Positions 1 to 8,883 are shown, counted from the stretch's first letter. The stretch: 64,000 nucleotides of DNA from Ectopseudomonas alcaliphila (GCF_900101755.1 NZ_FNAE01000006.1:186001-250000), one strand, 5' to 3'. Notes: generated by a model not told the origin, from the letters alone. Program-made: numbers and translations.

Positions 1-260
1 TGGTGGATGGCACCCTCTGGCGCGACGACGAAATGCGCGTGTGCGAGGTCGGCGACAAGCTCGGCAGCGAGATGGGCCACCTGTGCCAGAGCGGCCCGGG
101 CGGCATGATCGAGGTGCTCGACGGTTTGCCGTCGGCGCGCAAGATCCTGATCCATATCAACAACACCAACCCGATTCTCGACCTGGACTCGCCCGAGCGT
201 GCCGAACTGGACGCTCACGGCATCGAGGTCGCGTTCGATGGCATGAGCATCGTTTTGTAG
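1..260 (+). CDS. pqqB: PqqB, C-terminal part (cut by window edge)
   Basis: This is the last 85 or so codons of PqqB, a metallo-beta-lactamase-fold protein needed for PQQ biosynthesis. The reading frame is open to the left edge, so the true start is outside the window. The visible tail contains the segment HINNTNPILD, typical of the PqqB C-terminus, and ends at TAG 258-260. The next gene, pqqC, begins 23 bases downstream, so the two are probably co-transcribed. The identification rests on the tail sequence and on the pqqC-D-E order that follows. I am confident of the family. Confidence 0.9.
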   Translation, partial: VDGTLWRDDEMRVCEVGDKLGSEMGHLCQSGPGGMIEVLDGLPSARKILIHINNTNPILDLDSPERAELDAHGIEVAFDGMSIVL

Positions 261-283
261 GCTGTGCGCACCGGGGAGTTCTG

Positions 284-1036
284 ATGAGCCAAGCTGCCAT
301 GACACCTGCCGAATTCGAGCAGGCGCTGCGCGCCAAGGGCGCGCTGTACCACATTCATCACCCGTTCCATCGCGCCATGTACGAAGGGCGCGCCACCCGC
401 GAGCAGATCCAGGGCTGGGTGGCCAATCGTTTCTACTATCAGGTCAACATCCCGCTGAAGGATGCGGCGATCCTCGCCAACTGCCCGGATCGCGAAACCC
501 GGCGCGAGTGGATTCAGCGCATCCTCGACCACGACGGTGCGCCCGGCGAGGAGGGCGGTATCGAGGCCTGGCTGCGCCTGGCCGAGTCGGTCGGCCTCGA
601 CCGCGAGCAGGTGTTGTCGCAGGAGCTGGTGCTGCCCGGCGTGCGCTTCGCCGTCGATGCCTACGTCAACTTCGCCCGCCGCGCCAGTTGGCAGGAGGCA
701 GCCAGCAGCTCGCTGACCGAGCTGTTCGCGCCAACCATCCACCAATCGCGCCTGGACGCCTGGCCGCAGCACTACCCGTGGATCGATGCGGCCGGTTACG
801 ACTACTTCCGCAATCGCCTGAGCCAGGCGCGCCGCGATGTCGAGCACGGCCTGCGCATCACCCTTGAGCACTACCGCACCCGTGAGGCTCAGGAGCGCAT
901 GCTGCAGATTCTGCAGTTCAAGCTGGATGTGCTGTGGAGCATGCTCGATGCCATGAGCATGGCCTACGAACTGCAGCGCCCGCCGTATCACACGGTGACC
1001 GCCGAGCGTGTCTGGCATCGGGGGATCGCACTATGA
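284..1036 (+). CDS. pqqC: Pyrroloquinoline-quinone synthase PqqC
   Basis: PqqC is a cofactor-less oxidase that carries out the final ring closure and eight-electron oxidation giving PQQ. The 250-residue product is the normal family length. It starts with MSQAAMTPAEF and contains HIHHPFH and the RFYYQVNIPLKDA stretch typical of the all-helical PqqC/heme-oxygenase-like fold. The reading frame stays open upstream to about base 41, but ATG 284 is preferred because it follows a GGGGAG ribosome site and gives the canonical N-terminus. It lies between pqqB and pqqD on the same strand. Confidence 0.96.
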   Translation: MSQAAMTPAEFEQALRAKGALYHIHHPFHRAMYEGRATREQIQGWVANRFYYQVNIPLKDAAILANCPDRETRREWIQRILDHDGAPGEEGGIEAWLRLAESVGLDREQVLSQELVLPGVRFAVDAYVNFARRASWQEAASSSLTELFAPTIHQSRLDAWPQHYPWIDAAGYDYFRNRLSQARRDVEHGLRITLEHYRTREAQERMLQILQFKLDVLWSMLDAMSMAYELQRPPYHTVTAERVWHRGIAL

Positions 1037-1071
1037 GCCTCGAGCAAGCGATGCGCACGGTTGAGTGTTTT

Positions 1072-1092
1072 GTAGGGTGCGCCACGCGCACC
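1072..1092 (+). repeat. 21-bp GTAGGGTGCGCC-type repeat unit
   Basis: The spacer between pqqC and pqqD contains a 21-base unit beginning GTAGGGTGCGCCACGCGCACC without its inverted partner. Related units form the inverted pair at 3438-3503 inside the peptidase gene, and a degenerate one lies near 257-273 between pqqB and pqqC. This looks like a dispersed REP-like repeat family. Number and distribution in the genome cannot be judged from here. Confidence 0.55.
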
Positions 1093-1109
1093 AGTCAGGA
1101 GCCCGAACA

Positions 1110-1388
1110 ATGACTGCCGTCATCCTGCCCAACGTACCTGCCATCCGCCGCGGCTTTCGCCTGCAGTTCGAGCCAGCCCAGGGCTGCCATGTGCTGCTCT
1201 ATCCGGAAGGCATGATCAAGCTCAACGACAGCGCCGGCGAGATTCTCCAGCAAATCGACGGCAAGCGTTCGGTGGCTGAGATCATTGGCAACCTGCACCA
1301 GCGCTTCCCCGATGTGCCTGGTATCGACGAAGACATTCTTGCCTTCATGGAGGTAGCCCATGCTCAGTTCTGGATCGAGCTTCGCTAA
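1110..1388 (+). CDS. pqqD: PQQ biosynthesis peptide chaperone PqqD
   Basis: PqqD is a small RiPP-recognition chaperone. It binds the PqqA precursor peptide and presents it to the radical SAM enzyme PqqE. The 92-residue product has the usual features: IRRGFRLQFEPAQ near the start, the LYPEG and KLNDSAGEIL segments, and a C-terminal helix. The frame opens earlier at 1065, but ATG 1110 gives the canonical MTAVILPNVP start. Its end overlaps pqqE by 29 bases in another frame, which suggests translational coupling of two proteins that act as a complex. Confidence 0.95.
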   Translation: MTAVILPNVPAIRRGFRLQFEPAQGCHVLLYPEGMIKLNDSAGEILQQIDGKRSVAEIIGNLHQRFPDVPGIDEDILAFMEVAHAQFWIELR

Positions 1389-2514
1389 AGCAGGTCATGA
1401 ACCAGGGCCACCGCTGTGGCTGCTGGCCGAGCTGACCTACCGCTGCCCGCTACAGTGCCCGTACTGCTCCAACCCGCTGGATTTCTCCCGGCAGGGCGCC
1501 GAGCTCAGCACCGCCGAATGGATCGAGGTGTTTCGTCAGGCCCGTGAGCTGGGCGCGGCGCAGCTGGGGTTTTCCGGCGGCGAGCCGCTGGTGCGCCAGG
1601 ATCTGGCCGAGCTGATCGCAGCGGCGCGCGGCCTGGGCTACTACACTAACCTGATCACCTCCGGTATCGGCCTCACCGAAGCACGCATCGCCGAGTTCGC
1701 CGATGCCGGGCTCGATCATATCCAGATCAGCTTCCAGGCCGCCGACGAGGAGGTGAACAACCTGCTGGCCGGCTCGAAGAAGGCCTTCGCGCAGAAGCTG
1801 GCCATGGCCCGTGCGGTCAAGGCCCACGGCTATCCGATGGTGCTCAACTTCGTCACCCACCGGCACAACATCGACAATATCGAGCGCATCATCGAGCTGT
1901 GCCTGGAGCTGGAGGCGGACTTCGTCGAGCTCGCCACCTGCCAGTTCTACGGCTGGGCGGAACTCAACCGCGCTGGATTGCTGCCGACCCGCGCGCAACT
2001 GGAGCGCGCCGAGCGCATCACCAATCAATGGCGCGACAAGCTGGCGGCCGAGAACCATCCGTGCAAGCTGATCTTCGTTACCCCGGACTATTACGAGGAG
2101 CGCCCCAAGGCCTGCATGAACGGCTGGGGCAATCTGTTTCTCGACATCACCCCCGATGGCACCGCGCTGCCATGCCATAGCGCGCGGCAGCTGCCGGTGC
2201 AGTTTCCCAACGTACGCGAGCACAGCCTCTCGCATATCTGGCGCGATTCGTTCGGCTTCAACCGCTTTCGTGGCGACGACTGGATGCCCGAGCCATGCCG
2301 CAGCTGCGATGAGAAGCACAAGGATTTCGGTGGCTGTCGCTGCCAGGCCTTCATGCTCACCGGCGATGCCAGCAACGCCGACCCGGTGTGCAGCAAGTCT
2401 GCGCACCATGGCGTGATTCTCGCCGCGCGCCAGCAGGCCGATGAGGCGCCGCTGGGGCTGGATGCCCTGCAGTACCGCAACGAGAAGGCCTCGCGGATCA
2501 TATGCAAAGCCTGA
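1360..2514 (+). CDS. pqqE: PqqA peptide cyclase PqqE (radical SAM)
   Basis: PqqE links glutamate and tyrosine of the PqqA peptide by a carbon-carbon bond, the first step of PQQ synthesis. The 384-residue protein has the radical SAM cluster motif CPLQCPYC at about residues 29-36, the FSGGEPLVR motif, and a C-terminal SPASM domain rich in cysteines (CRSCDEKHKDFGGCRC and a later VCSKSA). ATG 1360 follows a GGAGG at 1349-1353, so the start within the pqqD end is credible. The stop overlaps the next gene by 13 bases. Confidence 0.96.
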   Translation: MLSSGSSFAKAGHEPGPPLWLLAELTYRCPLQCPYCSNPLDFSRQGAELSTAEWIEVFRQARELGAAQLGFSGGEPLVRQDLAELIAAARGLGYYTNLITSGIGLTEARIAEFADAGLDHIQISFQAADEEVNNLLAGSKKAFAQKLAMARAVKAHGYPMVLNFVTHRHNIDNIERIIELCLELEADFVELATCQFYGWAELNRAGLLPTRAQLERAERITNQWRDKLAAENHPCKLIFVTPDYYEERPKACMNGWGNLFLDITPDGTALPCHSARQLPVQFPNVREHSLSHIWRDSFGFNRFRGDDWMPEPCRSCDEKHKDFGGCRCQAFMLTGDASNADPVCSKSAHHGVILAARQQADEAPLGLDALQYRNEKASRIICKA

Positions 2515-4457
2515 CCGGTACCGACTCGATCTGGAGCGCCGAACAGGCTGCGGCCGCCAGCGCCGACTTCGCCGAGCTGCATGCTGCCCATGGCGGTGTG
2601 CTGTGGGTGGCGTTCGATCCCGCTCAGGCGCGTTGCGGGCTGTTCTTCTGCCGCGACGGCGCCGTGTGTGAGCTGACGCCGCCGGGGTTTTCCGTGCAGA
2701 GCCGCGTCTACGAGTACGGTGGTGGCGCGTGCTGTGCCACCGAGCAGGGGGTGGCCTTCGTCAACGAGCGCGATCAGCAGATCTACCATCTGCCGGTGGG
2801 GCGTTCCGTAGGAGCGGCTTTAGCCGCGAATCTTGCTGATTCAAGAGAAATCGCGGCTGAAGCGGAATGCCGCCCAGCCGCTCCTACGAATATTGAGCCG
2901 CAGGCGCTGACGACTCGCGTCAATTGCCGCTACGGCGATTTGTCCTTCGTGCCCGCCTGGCAGGCGCTGCTGGCGGTCGAGGAAAGCCATGAAGGCGATG
3001 CGGTGGTGCATCGCCTGGTGCGCATCGGCCTGGCTGGCAAGCGCGATGTGTTGGTCGAGGGGGCTGACTTCTACGCGGCCCCGGTGGCCGACGGCACGGG
3101 CCTGCGCCTGGCCTGGATCGAGTGGGATCGCCCGCATCAGCCCTGGGTCGCCACGCGCCTGTGCCAGCGTGAGTCTGGTGAACGTACCCGCGTGCTGGCC
3201 GGCGAGGCGGGCGATCGATCTCTGCAGCAGCCGCGTTACGATGCTCAGGGCAGGCTCTGGGTGTTGAGCGACAAGGCCGGCTGGTGGCAGCCCTGGTGCC
3301 TCGATAGCGAAGCGCAACCCCAGGGTGGTTCCTACGATCATGCATCCGCGCCCTGGCAATTGGGCGGCCGCACCTATCTGCCGCTAGAGAATGACGAGCT
3401 GCTGTTGATGCGTTTCGAGCAGGATGTCGGCGCGCTGGTAGGGTACGCCGCGCGCACCAATTCGTTGGGTGCCGAGACCGCTGGTGCGCACGGCGCACCC
3501 TACGGAACAGCAATCGTGACGCGGCGGCTGGCTGAAGATTTCACCCGCTTCCGCTCCCTGGCTGCCGACAGCGAATATTTCTACTGCATCGCTGCCGCAC
3601 CGGATCGGTTGCCGGCGGTGCTCGCCATTCGCCGCCGCGATGGCGCACTGCGAATACTCGCCGGCGGCGAGCAGCCCTTGCCCGAAATACAGCTTTCCCG
3701 CCCCGAGGCCCTGAGCTGCGAGGTAGGGCAGGGCGAACAGTGCCATGGTTTTTTCTATGCGCCGATTGATGGGCCCGAGCGCCCGCCGCTGGTGATCTTC
3801 CTGCACGGCGGGCCGACCTCGGCCTGCTACCCGGTGTTCGATCCGCGCATCGCCTTCTGGACATTACGCGGCTATGCCGTGCTGGATCTCAACTATCGCG
3901 GCAGCAGTGGTTATGGTCGCGACTATCGCCTGCGTCTGGCTGGTCAGTGGGGCGCGCTGGAGGTCGAGGACATTCGCGCCGCCATAGAAGCCCTGGCCGG
4001 CGAGGGGCGTATCGATCCTCGGCGCGTGTTCGTACGCGGTGGCAGCGCCGGCGGCTTCAGCGCATTGCGGGCGCTTGCCGAGCTGCCACAACTGCGTGGC
4101 GGTGCCAGTCTCTACGGCGTCAGTGATCCGCTGGCACTGCGTCGGCTGACCCACAAGTTCGAGGCGGATTATCTGGACTGGCTGATCGGCGACCCGGAGC
4201 AGGATGCCGAGCGTTATCAGCGCCGCACGCCCCTGTTGCAGGCCGAACGGATCAAGGCACCGGTGATTTTCTTTCAGGGCGCGCTGGATGCGGTGGTGGT
4301 ACCGAGCCAGACCGAAACCATGGTCGAGGCCCTGCGTCAGCGCGGTTTGCCGGTGGAATATCACCTGTTCGCCGAAGAACGCCATGGTTTCCGTCAGGCC
4401 GCCAATCTGGCCGATGCGCTGCGCGCCGAACATGCCTTCTATCAGCGCCTGAGCTGA
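2502..4457 (+). CDS. pqqH: S9-family prolyl oligopeptidase-like protease (PqqH-like)
   Basis: A 651-residue serine peptidase of the S9 family, found at the end of pqq clusters in Pseudomonas (PqqH/PA1990 type). A role in processing the PQQ precursor is often proposed but is inference here. The C-terminal alpha/beta-hydrolase domain shows the oxyanion segment FLHGGPTSACYPVFD, the nucleophile motif GGSAGG (about residue 515), and later aspartate (GALDAVV) and histidine (ERHGFRQ) segments. The N-terminal half is the expected beta-propeller. Two stretches (about residues 103-129 and 313-334) are encoded by REP-type repeats inserted in frame, making those propeller loops longer than usual. Confidence 0.88.
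   Translation: MQSLTGTDSIWSAEQAAAASADFAELHAAHGGVLWVAFDPAQARCGLFFCRDGAVCELTPPGFSVQSRVYEYGGGACCATEQGVAFVNERDQQIYHLPVGRSVGAALAANLADSREIAAEAECRPAAPTNIEPQALTTRVNCRYGDLSFVPAWQALLAVEESHEGDAVVHRLVRIGLAGKRDVLVEGADFYAAPVADGTGLRLAWIEWDRPHQPWVATRLCQRESGERTRVLAGEAGDRSLQQPRYDAQGRLWVLSDKAGWWQPWCLDSEAQPQGGSYDHASAPWQLGGRTYLPLENDELLLMRFEQDVGALVGYAARTNSLGAETAGAHGAPYGTAIVTRRLAEDFTRFRSLAADSEYFYCIAAAPDRLPAVLAIRRRDGALRILAGGEQPLPEIQLSRPEALSCEVGQGEQCHGFFYAPIDGPERPPLVIFLHGGPTSACYPVFDPRIAFWTLRGYAVLDLNYRGSSGYGRDYRLRLAGQWGALEVEDIRAAIEALAGEGRIDPRRVFVRGGSAGGFSALRALAELPQLRGGASLYGVSDPLALRRLTHKFEADYLDWLIGDPEQDAERYQRRTPLLQAERIKAPVIFFQGALDAVVVPSQTETMVEALRQRGLPVEYHLFAEERHGFRQAANLADALRAEHAFYQRLS
2808..2887. repeat. Paired inverted REP sequences inside the S9 peptidase gene
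   Basis: An 80-base element bounded by GTAGGAGCGGC and its inverse GCCGCTCCTAC, containing TTTAGCCGCGA and TCGCGGCTGAAG. This is the common Pseudomonas REP/REPIN layout of two head-to-head REPs around a short spacer. It lies entirely within the open reading frame of the S9 peptidase and is translated without a stop. Confidence 0.8.
3438..3503. repeat. Inverted repeat pair (GTAGGGTRCGCC type) inside the S9 peptidase gene
   Basis: A 66-base inverted pair. The left arm starts GTAGGGTACGCCGCGCGCACC and the right arm ends GGTGCGCACGGCGCACCCTAC. It is the same unit as the single copy at 1072-1092. Sixty-six bases equal 22 codons and the gene stays open, so the insertion adds an extra surface segment to the protein. 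Confidence 0.7.
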
Positions 4458-4534
4458 TCGCAGGTCGCATTGCATAAACCCGGCAATGCAGTAGGCTGAT
4501 CGCCATTCCATAACAAGAAATTTCAGGCCGTTGT

Positions 4535-5698
4535 ATGAGCCACGATTTGAGTCAGCTGCGAAAGTTCGTTTCCCCCGAGATCATCTTCGGCGCCGGTTCC
4601 CGGCATAACGTCGGCAACTACGCCAAGACCTTTGGTGCGCGCAAGGTGCTGATCGTCTCCGATCCCGGTGTGGTCGCCGCCGGCTGGGCCAGCGATGTCG
4701 AGGCCAGCCTGCAGGCTCAGGGCATCGCCTATTGCCTGTATACCGGCGTCTCGCCCAACCCGCGGGTGGAAGAGGTAATGACCGGCGCCGAGCTGTATCG
4801 CAGCGAGGGCTGCAACGTCATCGTCGCCGTCGGTGGCGGCAGTCCGATGGACTGCGCCAAGGGCATCGGCATCGTCGTCGCCCATGGCCGCAGCATTCTC
4901 GAATTCGAAGGCGTGGACACCATCCGCGTGCCCAGTCCGCCACTGATCCTGATCCCCACCACCGCCGGCACTTCGGCCGATGTGTCGCAGTTCGTGATCA
5001 TCTCCAACCAGCAGGAGCGGATGAAGTTTTCCATCGTCAGCAAGGCGGTGGTCCCGGACGTGTCCTTGATCGACCCGGAAACCACCCTGAGCATGGACCC
5101 GTTCCTCAGTGCCTGTACCGGCATCGACGCCCTGGTGCATGCCATCGAGGCGTTCGTGTCCACTGGCAACGGCCCGCTGACCGACCCGCACGCGCTGGAG
5201 GCCATGCGCCTGATCAACGGCAACCTGGTGCAGATGATCGCCAACCCGGCCGATATCGCCCTTCGCGAGAAGATCATGCTCGGCAGCATGCAGGCCGGTC
5301 TGGCGTTCTCCAACGCCATTCTCGGTGCGGTGCATGCCATGAGCCACAGCCTGGGCGGTTTCCTCGACCTGCCGCACGGCCTGTGCAATGCGGTGCTGGT
5401 CGAGCATGTGGTGGCCTTCAATTACAGTGCTGCGCCGGAGCGCTTCAAGGTGATTGCCGAAACCCTGGGCATCGACTGTCGCGGACTCAATCACGCACAG
5501 ATTCGCCAGCGCCTGGTCGAGCATCTGATCGCCTTCAAACACGCCATGGGTTTCCGCGAGACGCTCGGCCTGCATGGCGTGGGTGTTTCGGATATCCCGT
5601 TCCTGTCCAGTCATGCCATGGACGATCCGTGCATCCTGACCAATCCGCGTGAATCGACCCAGCGCGATGTCGAGGTGGTGTATGGCGAGGCGCTCTGA
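4535..5698 (+). CDS. ercA: Iron-containing alcohol dehydrogenase ErcA
   Basis: A 387-residue group III (iron-dependent) alcohol dehydrogenase. In Pseudomonas the ErcA homologue next to the pqq genes is part of the regulatory set for ethanol oxidation, so it may act in signalling rather than bulk catabolism. The NAD-binding motif AVGGGSPMDCAKG lies near residues 93-105. The metal-binding region includes HAMSHSLGGFLDLPHGLCNA, with the conserved histidines. ATG 4535 starts the canonical MSHDLSQLRKF. The 3' end overlaps the ercS start. Confidence 0.92.
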   Translation: MSHDLSQLRKFVSPEIIFGAGSRHNVGNYAKTFGARKVLIVSDPGVVAAGWASDVEASLQAQGIAYCLYTGVSPNPRVEEVMTGAELYRSEGCNVIVAVGGGSPMDCAKGIGIVVAHGRSILEFEGVDTIRVPSPPLILIPTTAGTSADVSQFVIISNQQERMKFSIVSKAVVPDVSLIDPETTLSMDPFLSACTGIDALVHAIEAFVSTGNGPLTDPHALEAMRLINGNLVQMIANPADIALREKIMLGSMQAGLAFSNAILGAVHAMSHSLGGFLDLPHGLCNAVLVEHVVAFNYSAAPERFKVIAETLGIDCRGLNHAQIRQRLVEHLIAFKHAMGFRETLGLHGVGVSDIPFLSSHAMDDPCILTNPRESTQRDVEVVYGEAL

Positions 5699-7406
5699 CG
5701 AAGCGCTGGCCGGGCTGCTCGGCCTCGGTAGCCAGTCGGCGCGCAAGAGTCACTACCCGGAGCTGCTGGCGCGTCTGGAAGAACTGGAGACCGAGCGCAA
5801 CCGCTACAAATGGCTGTTCGAGCACGCGGTGCACGGCATCATCCAGGCCAGCCTGCAGGATGGCGTGCTGGCGGCCAACCCGGCGATGGCGCGCATGCTC
5901 GGCTATGACGACCCGCAGCAGGTGCTGTGGTCGCCGGCCGATCTGGCCCGGCATCTGTTCGTCGGTGGTTTCGACGAGCTGGAGGTGATTCGCCAACAGC
6001 TGAGCCAGGGGCAGGTGTTGCTGGGTTACGAGACGCGCCTGCGCAGGCGCGATGGCAGCACCATCGATGTGCTGATGAACCTGCTGCTCAAGCCCGAAGG
6101 CGAGGGCGTTTTCGAAGGCTTCGTCGCCGATATCACCGAGCGCAAGCAGGCGCAGCAGCGTCTGCAACAACTCAATGACGAATTGGAGCGCCGCGTCGCT
6201 GCGCGCACCTTCGAGCTGCTCGAGTCCAACCGCAACCTGCAACGGCAGATCGAAGAGCGCGAACGTATCGAACTGGCTCTGCGCGAGGCCCGTGACGCCG
6301 CGGAGGCCGCCAATCGCAGCAAGGACAAGTACCTGGCCGCAGCCAGTCACGACCTGCTGCAACCGCTGAATGCCGCGCGCTTGCTGATCTCCACGCTGCG
6401 CGAACGTGAACTGCCGAGCGCCGAGCAGAATCTGGTAGAGCGCAGTCACCTGGCGTTGGAGGGCGCCGAGGATCTGCTCGCCGATCTGCTGGATATCTCC
6501 AAGCTGGATCAGGCCGCGATCAAACCGGACGTCGATGTTTTCAGTCTCGAAGAGTTGCTGGCGCCGCTGGCCTCGGAGTTCGAAAGCGTCGCCAGTGCCA
6601 GTGATTTGCGTCTGCGCGTACGCATCGCTGACTACGCGGTAAGCACCGATTTCCGGCTAATGACGCGCATCCTGCGCAATTTCCTCAGCAACGCCTGCCG
6701 CTATACCGAGCGCGGTGGCGTGCTGCTGGGCGCTCGGCGCCGCGGCGCATTCGTCGAGCTGCAGGTGTGGGACAGCGGTCGCGGTATCGCGGCTGATCAA
6801 CTGGACAAGATCTTCCTCGAGTTCAATCAGCTCGAAGTCGGTCGCGCCGCTGAGCGCAAGGGCGTCGGTCTGGGCCTGGCGATCGTCGAGCGTATCGCGC
6901 GCATGCTGGGGTGCCCGGTGCAGGTTCGTTCGCAGCCTGGGCGCGGTTCGGTGTTCAGCATTCTTGTCCCGTTGGCGCAGACGCGGCCACCGCGCCAGGT
7001 GCCGTCCGTGGCGCAACCGGTTCTCGGCAATCCCTTGCCGGGCCGACGTCTGCTGGTGATCGACAACGAAGTCGATATCCTGCACAGCATGGCTGCGCTG
7101 CTCGGGCAATGGGGCTGCGAGGTGGTGACCGCTGTCGATCTTCCCGAGGCGTTGCAGCGTCTGCAGGGCCGGGCGCCAGAGGTGATCCTGGCGGATTTTC
7201 ACCTCGATCATGGCGTGCTCGGTTGTCAGGTGATTCAGCAAGTACGCGAGGCGTTTTCCAGATCGATCCCTGCGTTGATCATCAGCGCCGATCGCAGTGA
7301 TGCCTGTCGTCGCGAGCTGCAGGCCCTGGGCGCGCCTTTGCTGAACAAACCCGTCAAACCAGGCAAGCTGCGCGCGGTGCTCAGCCAGCTTCTGATGGAA
7401 ACGTGA
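5682..7406 (+). CDS. ercS: Hybrid sensor histidine kinase ErcS-like (PAS-HK-receiver)
   Basis: A cytoplasmic hybrid kinase of about 574 residues. Domain order: coiled-coil start; PAS domain (YKWLFEHAVHGIIQ onward); a second coiled-coil (ERRVAARTFELLESNRNLQ); H-box AAASHDLLQPLNAAR with the phospho-accepting histidine; ATPase domain with NFLSNACRYTERGG, DSGRGI and GVGLGLAIVERIA; and a C-terminal receiver with phospho-acceptor aspartate in ILADFHLD and the conserved lysine in NKPVKP. No membrane segment is visible. ATG 5682 is preferred over 5649 because a GAGGTGG lies just upstream. It overlaps ercA by 17 bases. By family knowledge it controls PQQ-dependent alcohol oxidation. Confidence 0.88.
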   Translation: MARRSDEALAGLLGLGSQSARKSHYPELLARLEELETERNRYKWLFEHAVHGIIQASLQDGVLAANPAMARMLGYDDPQQVLWSPADLARHLFVGGFDELEVIRQQLSQGQVLLGYETRLRRRDGSTIDVLMNLLLKPEGEGVFEGFVADITERKQAQQRLQQLNDELERRVAARTFELLESNRNLQRQIEERERIELALREARDAAEAANRSKDKYLAAASHDLLQPLNAARLLISTLRERELPSAEQNLVERSHLALEGAEDLLADLLDISKLDQAAIKPDVDVFSLEELLAPLASEFESVASASDLRLRVRIADYAVSTDFRLMTRILRNFLSNACRYTERGGVLLGARRRGAFVELQVWDSGRGIAADQLDKIFLEFNQLEVGRAAERKGVGLGLAIVERIARMLGCPVQVRSQPGRGSVFSILVPLAQTRPPRQVPSVAQPVLGNPLPGRRLLVIDNEVDILHSMAALLGQWGCEVVTAVDLPEALQRLQGRAPEVILADFHLDHGVLGCQVIQQVREAFSRSIPALIISADRSDACRRELQALGAPLLNKPVKPGKLRAVLSQLLMET

Positions 7407-7486
7407 ACGGCCGCAGACTGACGGACTGAACCTGAGCGATTTTAATGCTGTCTATTGGCTACCTCGTCCCTCAGGAGATAACCACA

Positions 7487-7894
7487 ATGACAATTTCCAT
7501 GAACCCCGTTATGCGCCGTCTGGCAGCCATTACCGCACTGTTTCACCTGCTGCTGGTGGTGCAGATTCCTGCCGCGAATGCGGCGATGGTCGGCACTCAC
7601 GAGGTGATCGCCGAGCAGCAGCACAAGGTCGATCAGCAGCAACTGATGGCCATGCTCGACGACGAGCAGGTGAAGGAGAAGCTGGTGGCCATGGGCGTCG
7701 ACCGTGATCAGGTCGAATCGCGTATCGCCAGCCTGACCCCGGCCGAGCTGGCGCAGTTCAACCAGCAGCTGGATCAGGCGCCGGCAGGTGCGGGGGTGGT
7801 CGGCATCATCGTGTTGTTTCTGGTGATCTTCATCATCACTGATATGCTGTGCGCCACCAACATCTTCAATTTCGTCAAATGCATAAATCGCTGA
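7487..7894 (+). CDS. Small membrane protein, PA2779 family
   Basis: A 135-residue protein with an N-terminal hydrophobic segment ending in an AANA cleavage-like site, and a second hydrophobic stretch near the C-terminus (GVVGIIVLFLVIFIITDML). The middle is charged and helical. Homologues occur directly upstream of the C39-peptidase lipoprotein gene, as here. The two genes overlap by 16 bases. ATG 7487 follows CAGGAGA and starts at MTISMNP; the frame opens earlier at 7445 but lacks a ribosome site there. Function is unknown; a substrate or partner of the downstream peptidase is possible. Confidence 0.75.
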   Translation: MTISMNPVMRRLAAITALFHLLLVVQIPAANAAMVGTHEVIAEQQHKVDQQQLMAMLDDEQVKEKLVAMGVDRDQVESRIASLTPAELAQFNQQLDQAPAGAGVVGIIVLFLVIFIITDMLCATNIFNFVKCINR

Positions 7895-8832
7895 TTCGCC
7901 TCTGCTGTATCGCTTCGATCGTTCTACTCACAGCCTGCGCTCGGTCTCCGGTGTTATCACCGGAGGCCGAGCGTCTGCCTGAGCGGGTAGAACTCACCGA
8001 CGTTCCTTTCTTCCCTCAGGACGCCTTCCAGTGTGGGCCGGCGGCTTTGGCCACCATGCTCAACCAGCGTGGCGTGCTGACCACACCGGGCGCGCTCAAG
8101 GACAAGGTCTACATCCCCAGCCGTGAAGGCAGCCTGCAGGTGGAGATGGTCGCCGCCGCGCGCAATCACGAAATGCTGGTGTATCCGCTGCAACCACGCC
8201 TGGATGCCGTGTTGGCCGAAGTGGCTGCCGGTAACCCGGTGCTGGTGCTGCAGAACCTGGCGTTCGACTTCTACCCGCAGTGGCACTTCGCGGTGGTGGT
8301 TGGCTATGACCGTCGCGAGCGCACGCTGATTCTGCGCTCTGCCACCACGCGCCGGCTTGAAGACAGCTTCGCCAGCTTCGACAGAACCTGGGCGCGGGGT
8401 GGGCGCTGGGCCGTCGTCACCTTGCCACCTGAGCGTCTGCCGGCGCAGGCCGATGTCCACACCTGGATGAAGGCTGCCAACGACCTGGAGCAAACCGGCA
8501 ACGCGCAGGCGGCGCGGCGTGCCTATCGCCGCGCCGCCGAGGCCTGGCCGGAGCAATCGCTGCCCTGGTTCGCCCTGAGCAACAGCCGTTATGCCGATGG
8601 TGATCGTAAAGGCGCGGAGCAGGCGCTGCGTGAGAGTCTGAAGCGCGAGCCGGATTTCGCGGCTGGTTGGTTCAACCTGTCGCAGGTGCTGGGGGAACAG
8701 AATTGTGCCGCTGAGGCGCAGCAGGCGCAGGCCTGTGCGCAGCGTCTGGCGCCAGAGGATGCGCGATTCGCCGCGCCGCCCAGGACGAGCGGTTCCGCTG
8801 GGCAGTGCCAGGCCTTGCCGGTCTGTCCATGA
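7879..8832 (+). CDS. C39-like peptidase/TPR lipoprotein, PA2778 family
   Basis: The product has 317 residues. It starts with a lipoprotein signal (lipobox LTAC at about residues 17-20), so it is likely anchored in the outer membrane or periplasm. The N-terminal half is a papain-like C39 fold with the catalytic cysteine in DAFQCGPAALATML and a histidine in QWHFAVVVGYD. The C-terminal half has two or three TPR-like helical repeats (TGNAQAARRAYRRAAEAWPEQ and ADGDRKGAEQALRESLKREP). Start ATG 7879 lies inside the end of the upstream gene, suggesting coupling. A strong terminator follows. Confidence 0.8.
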   Translation: MHKSLIRLCCIASIVLLTACARSPVLSPEAERLPERVELTDVPFFPQDAFQCGPAALATMLNQRGVLTTPGALKDKVYIPSREGSLQVEMVAAARNHEMLVYPLQPRLDAVLAEVAAGNPVLVLQNLAFDFYPQWHFAVVVGYDRRERTLILRSATTRRLEDSFASFDRTWARGGRWAVVTLPPERLPAQADVHTWMKAANDLEQTGNAQAARRAYRRAAEAWPEQSLPWFALSNSRYADGDRKGAEQALRESLKREPDFAAGWFNLSQVLGEQNCAAEAQQAQACAQRLAPEDARFAAPPRTSGSAGQCQALPVCP

Positions 8833-8837
8833 AGCAC

Positions 8838-8869
8838 ATGAAAACGGCGCCCTCGGGCGCCGTTTTCAT
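8838..8869. terminator. Bidirectional terminator between convergent genes
   Basis: A long palindrome, ATGAAAACGGCGCC paired with GGCGCCGTTTTCAT around a CTCG loop. It has an A-run on one side and a T-run on the other. It sits between the C39-peptidase gene and the convergent FAD oxidase gene, so it can stop transcription from both directions. Confidence 0.88.
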
Positions 8870-8883
8870 TGTGTGCAGGGCGA

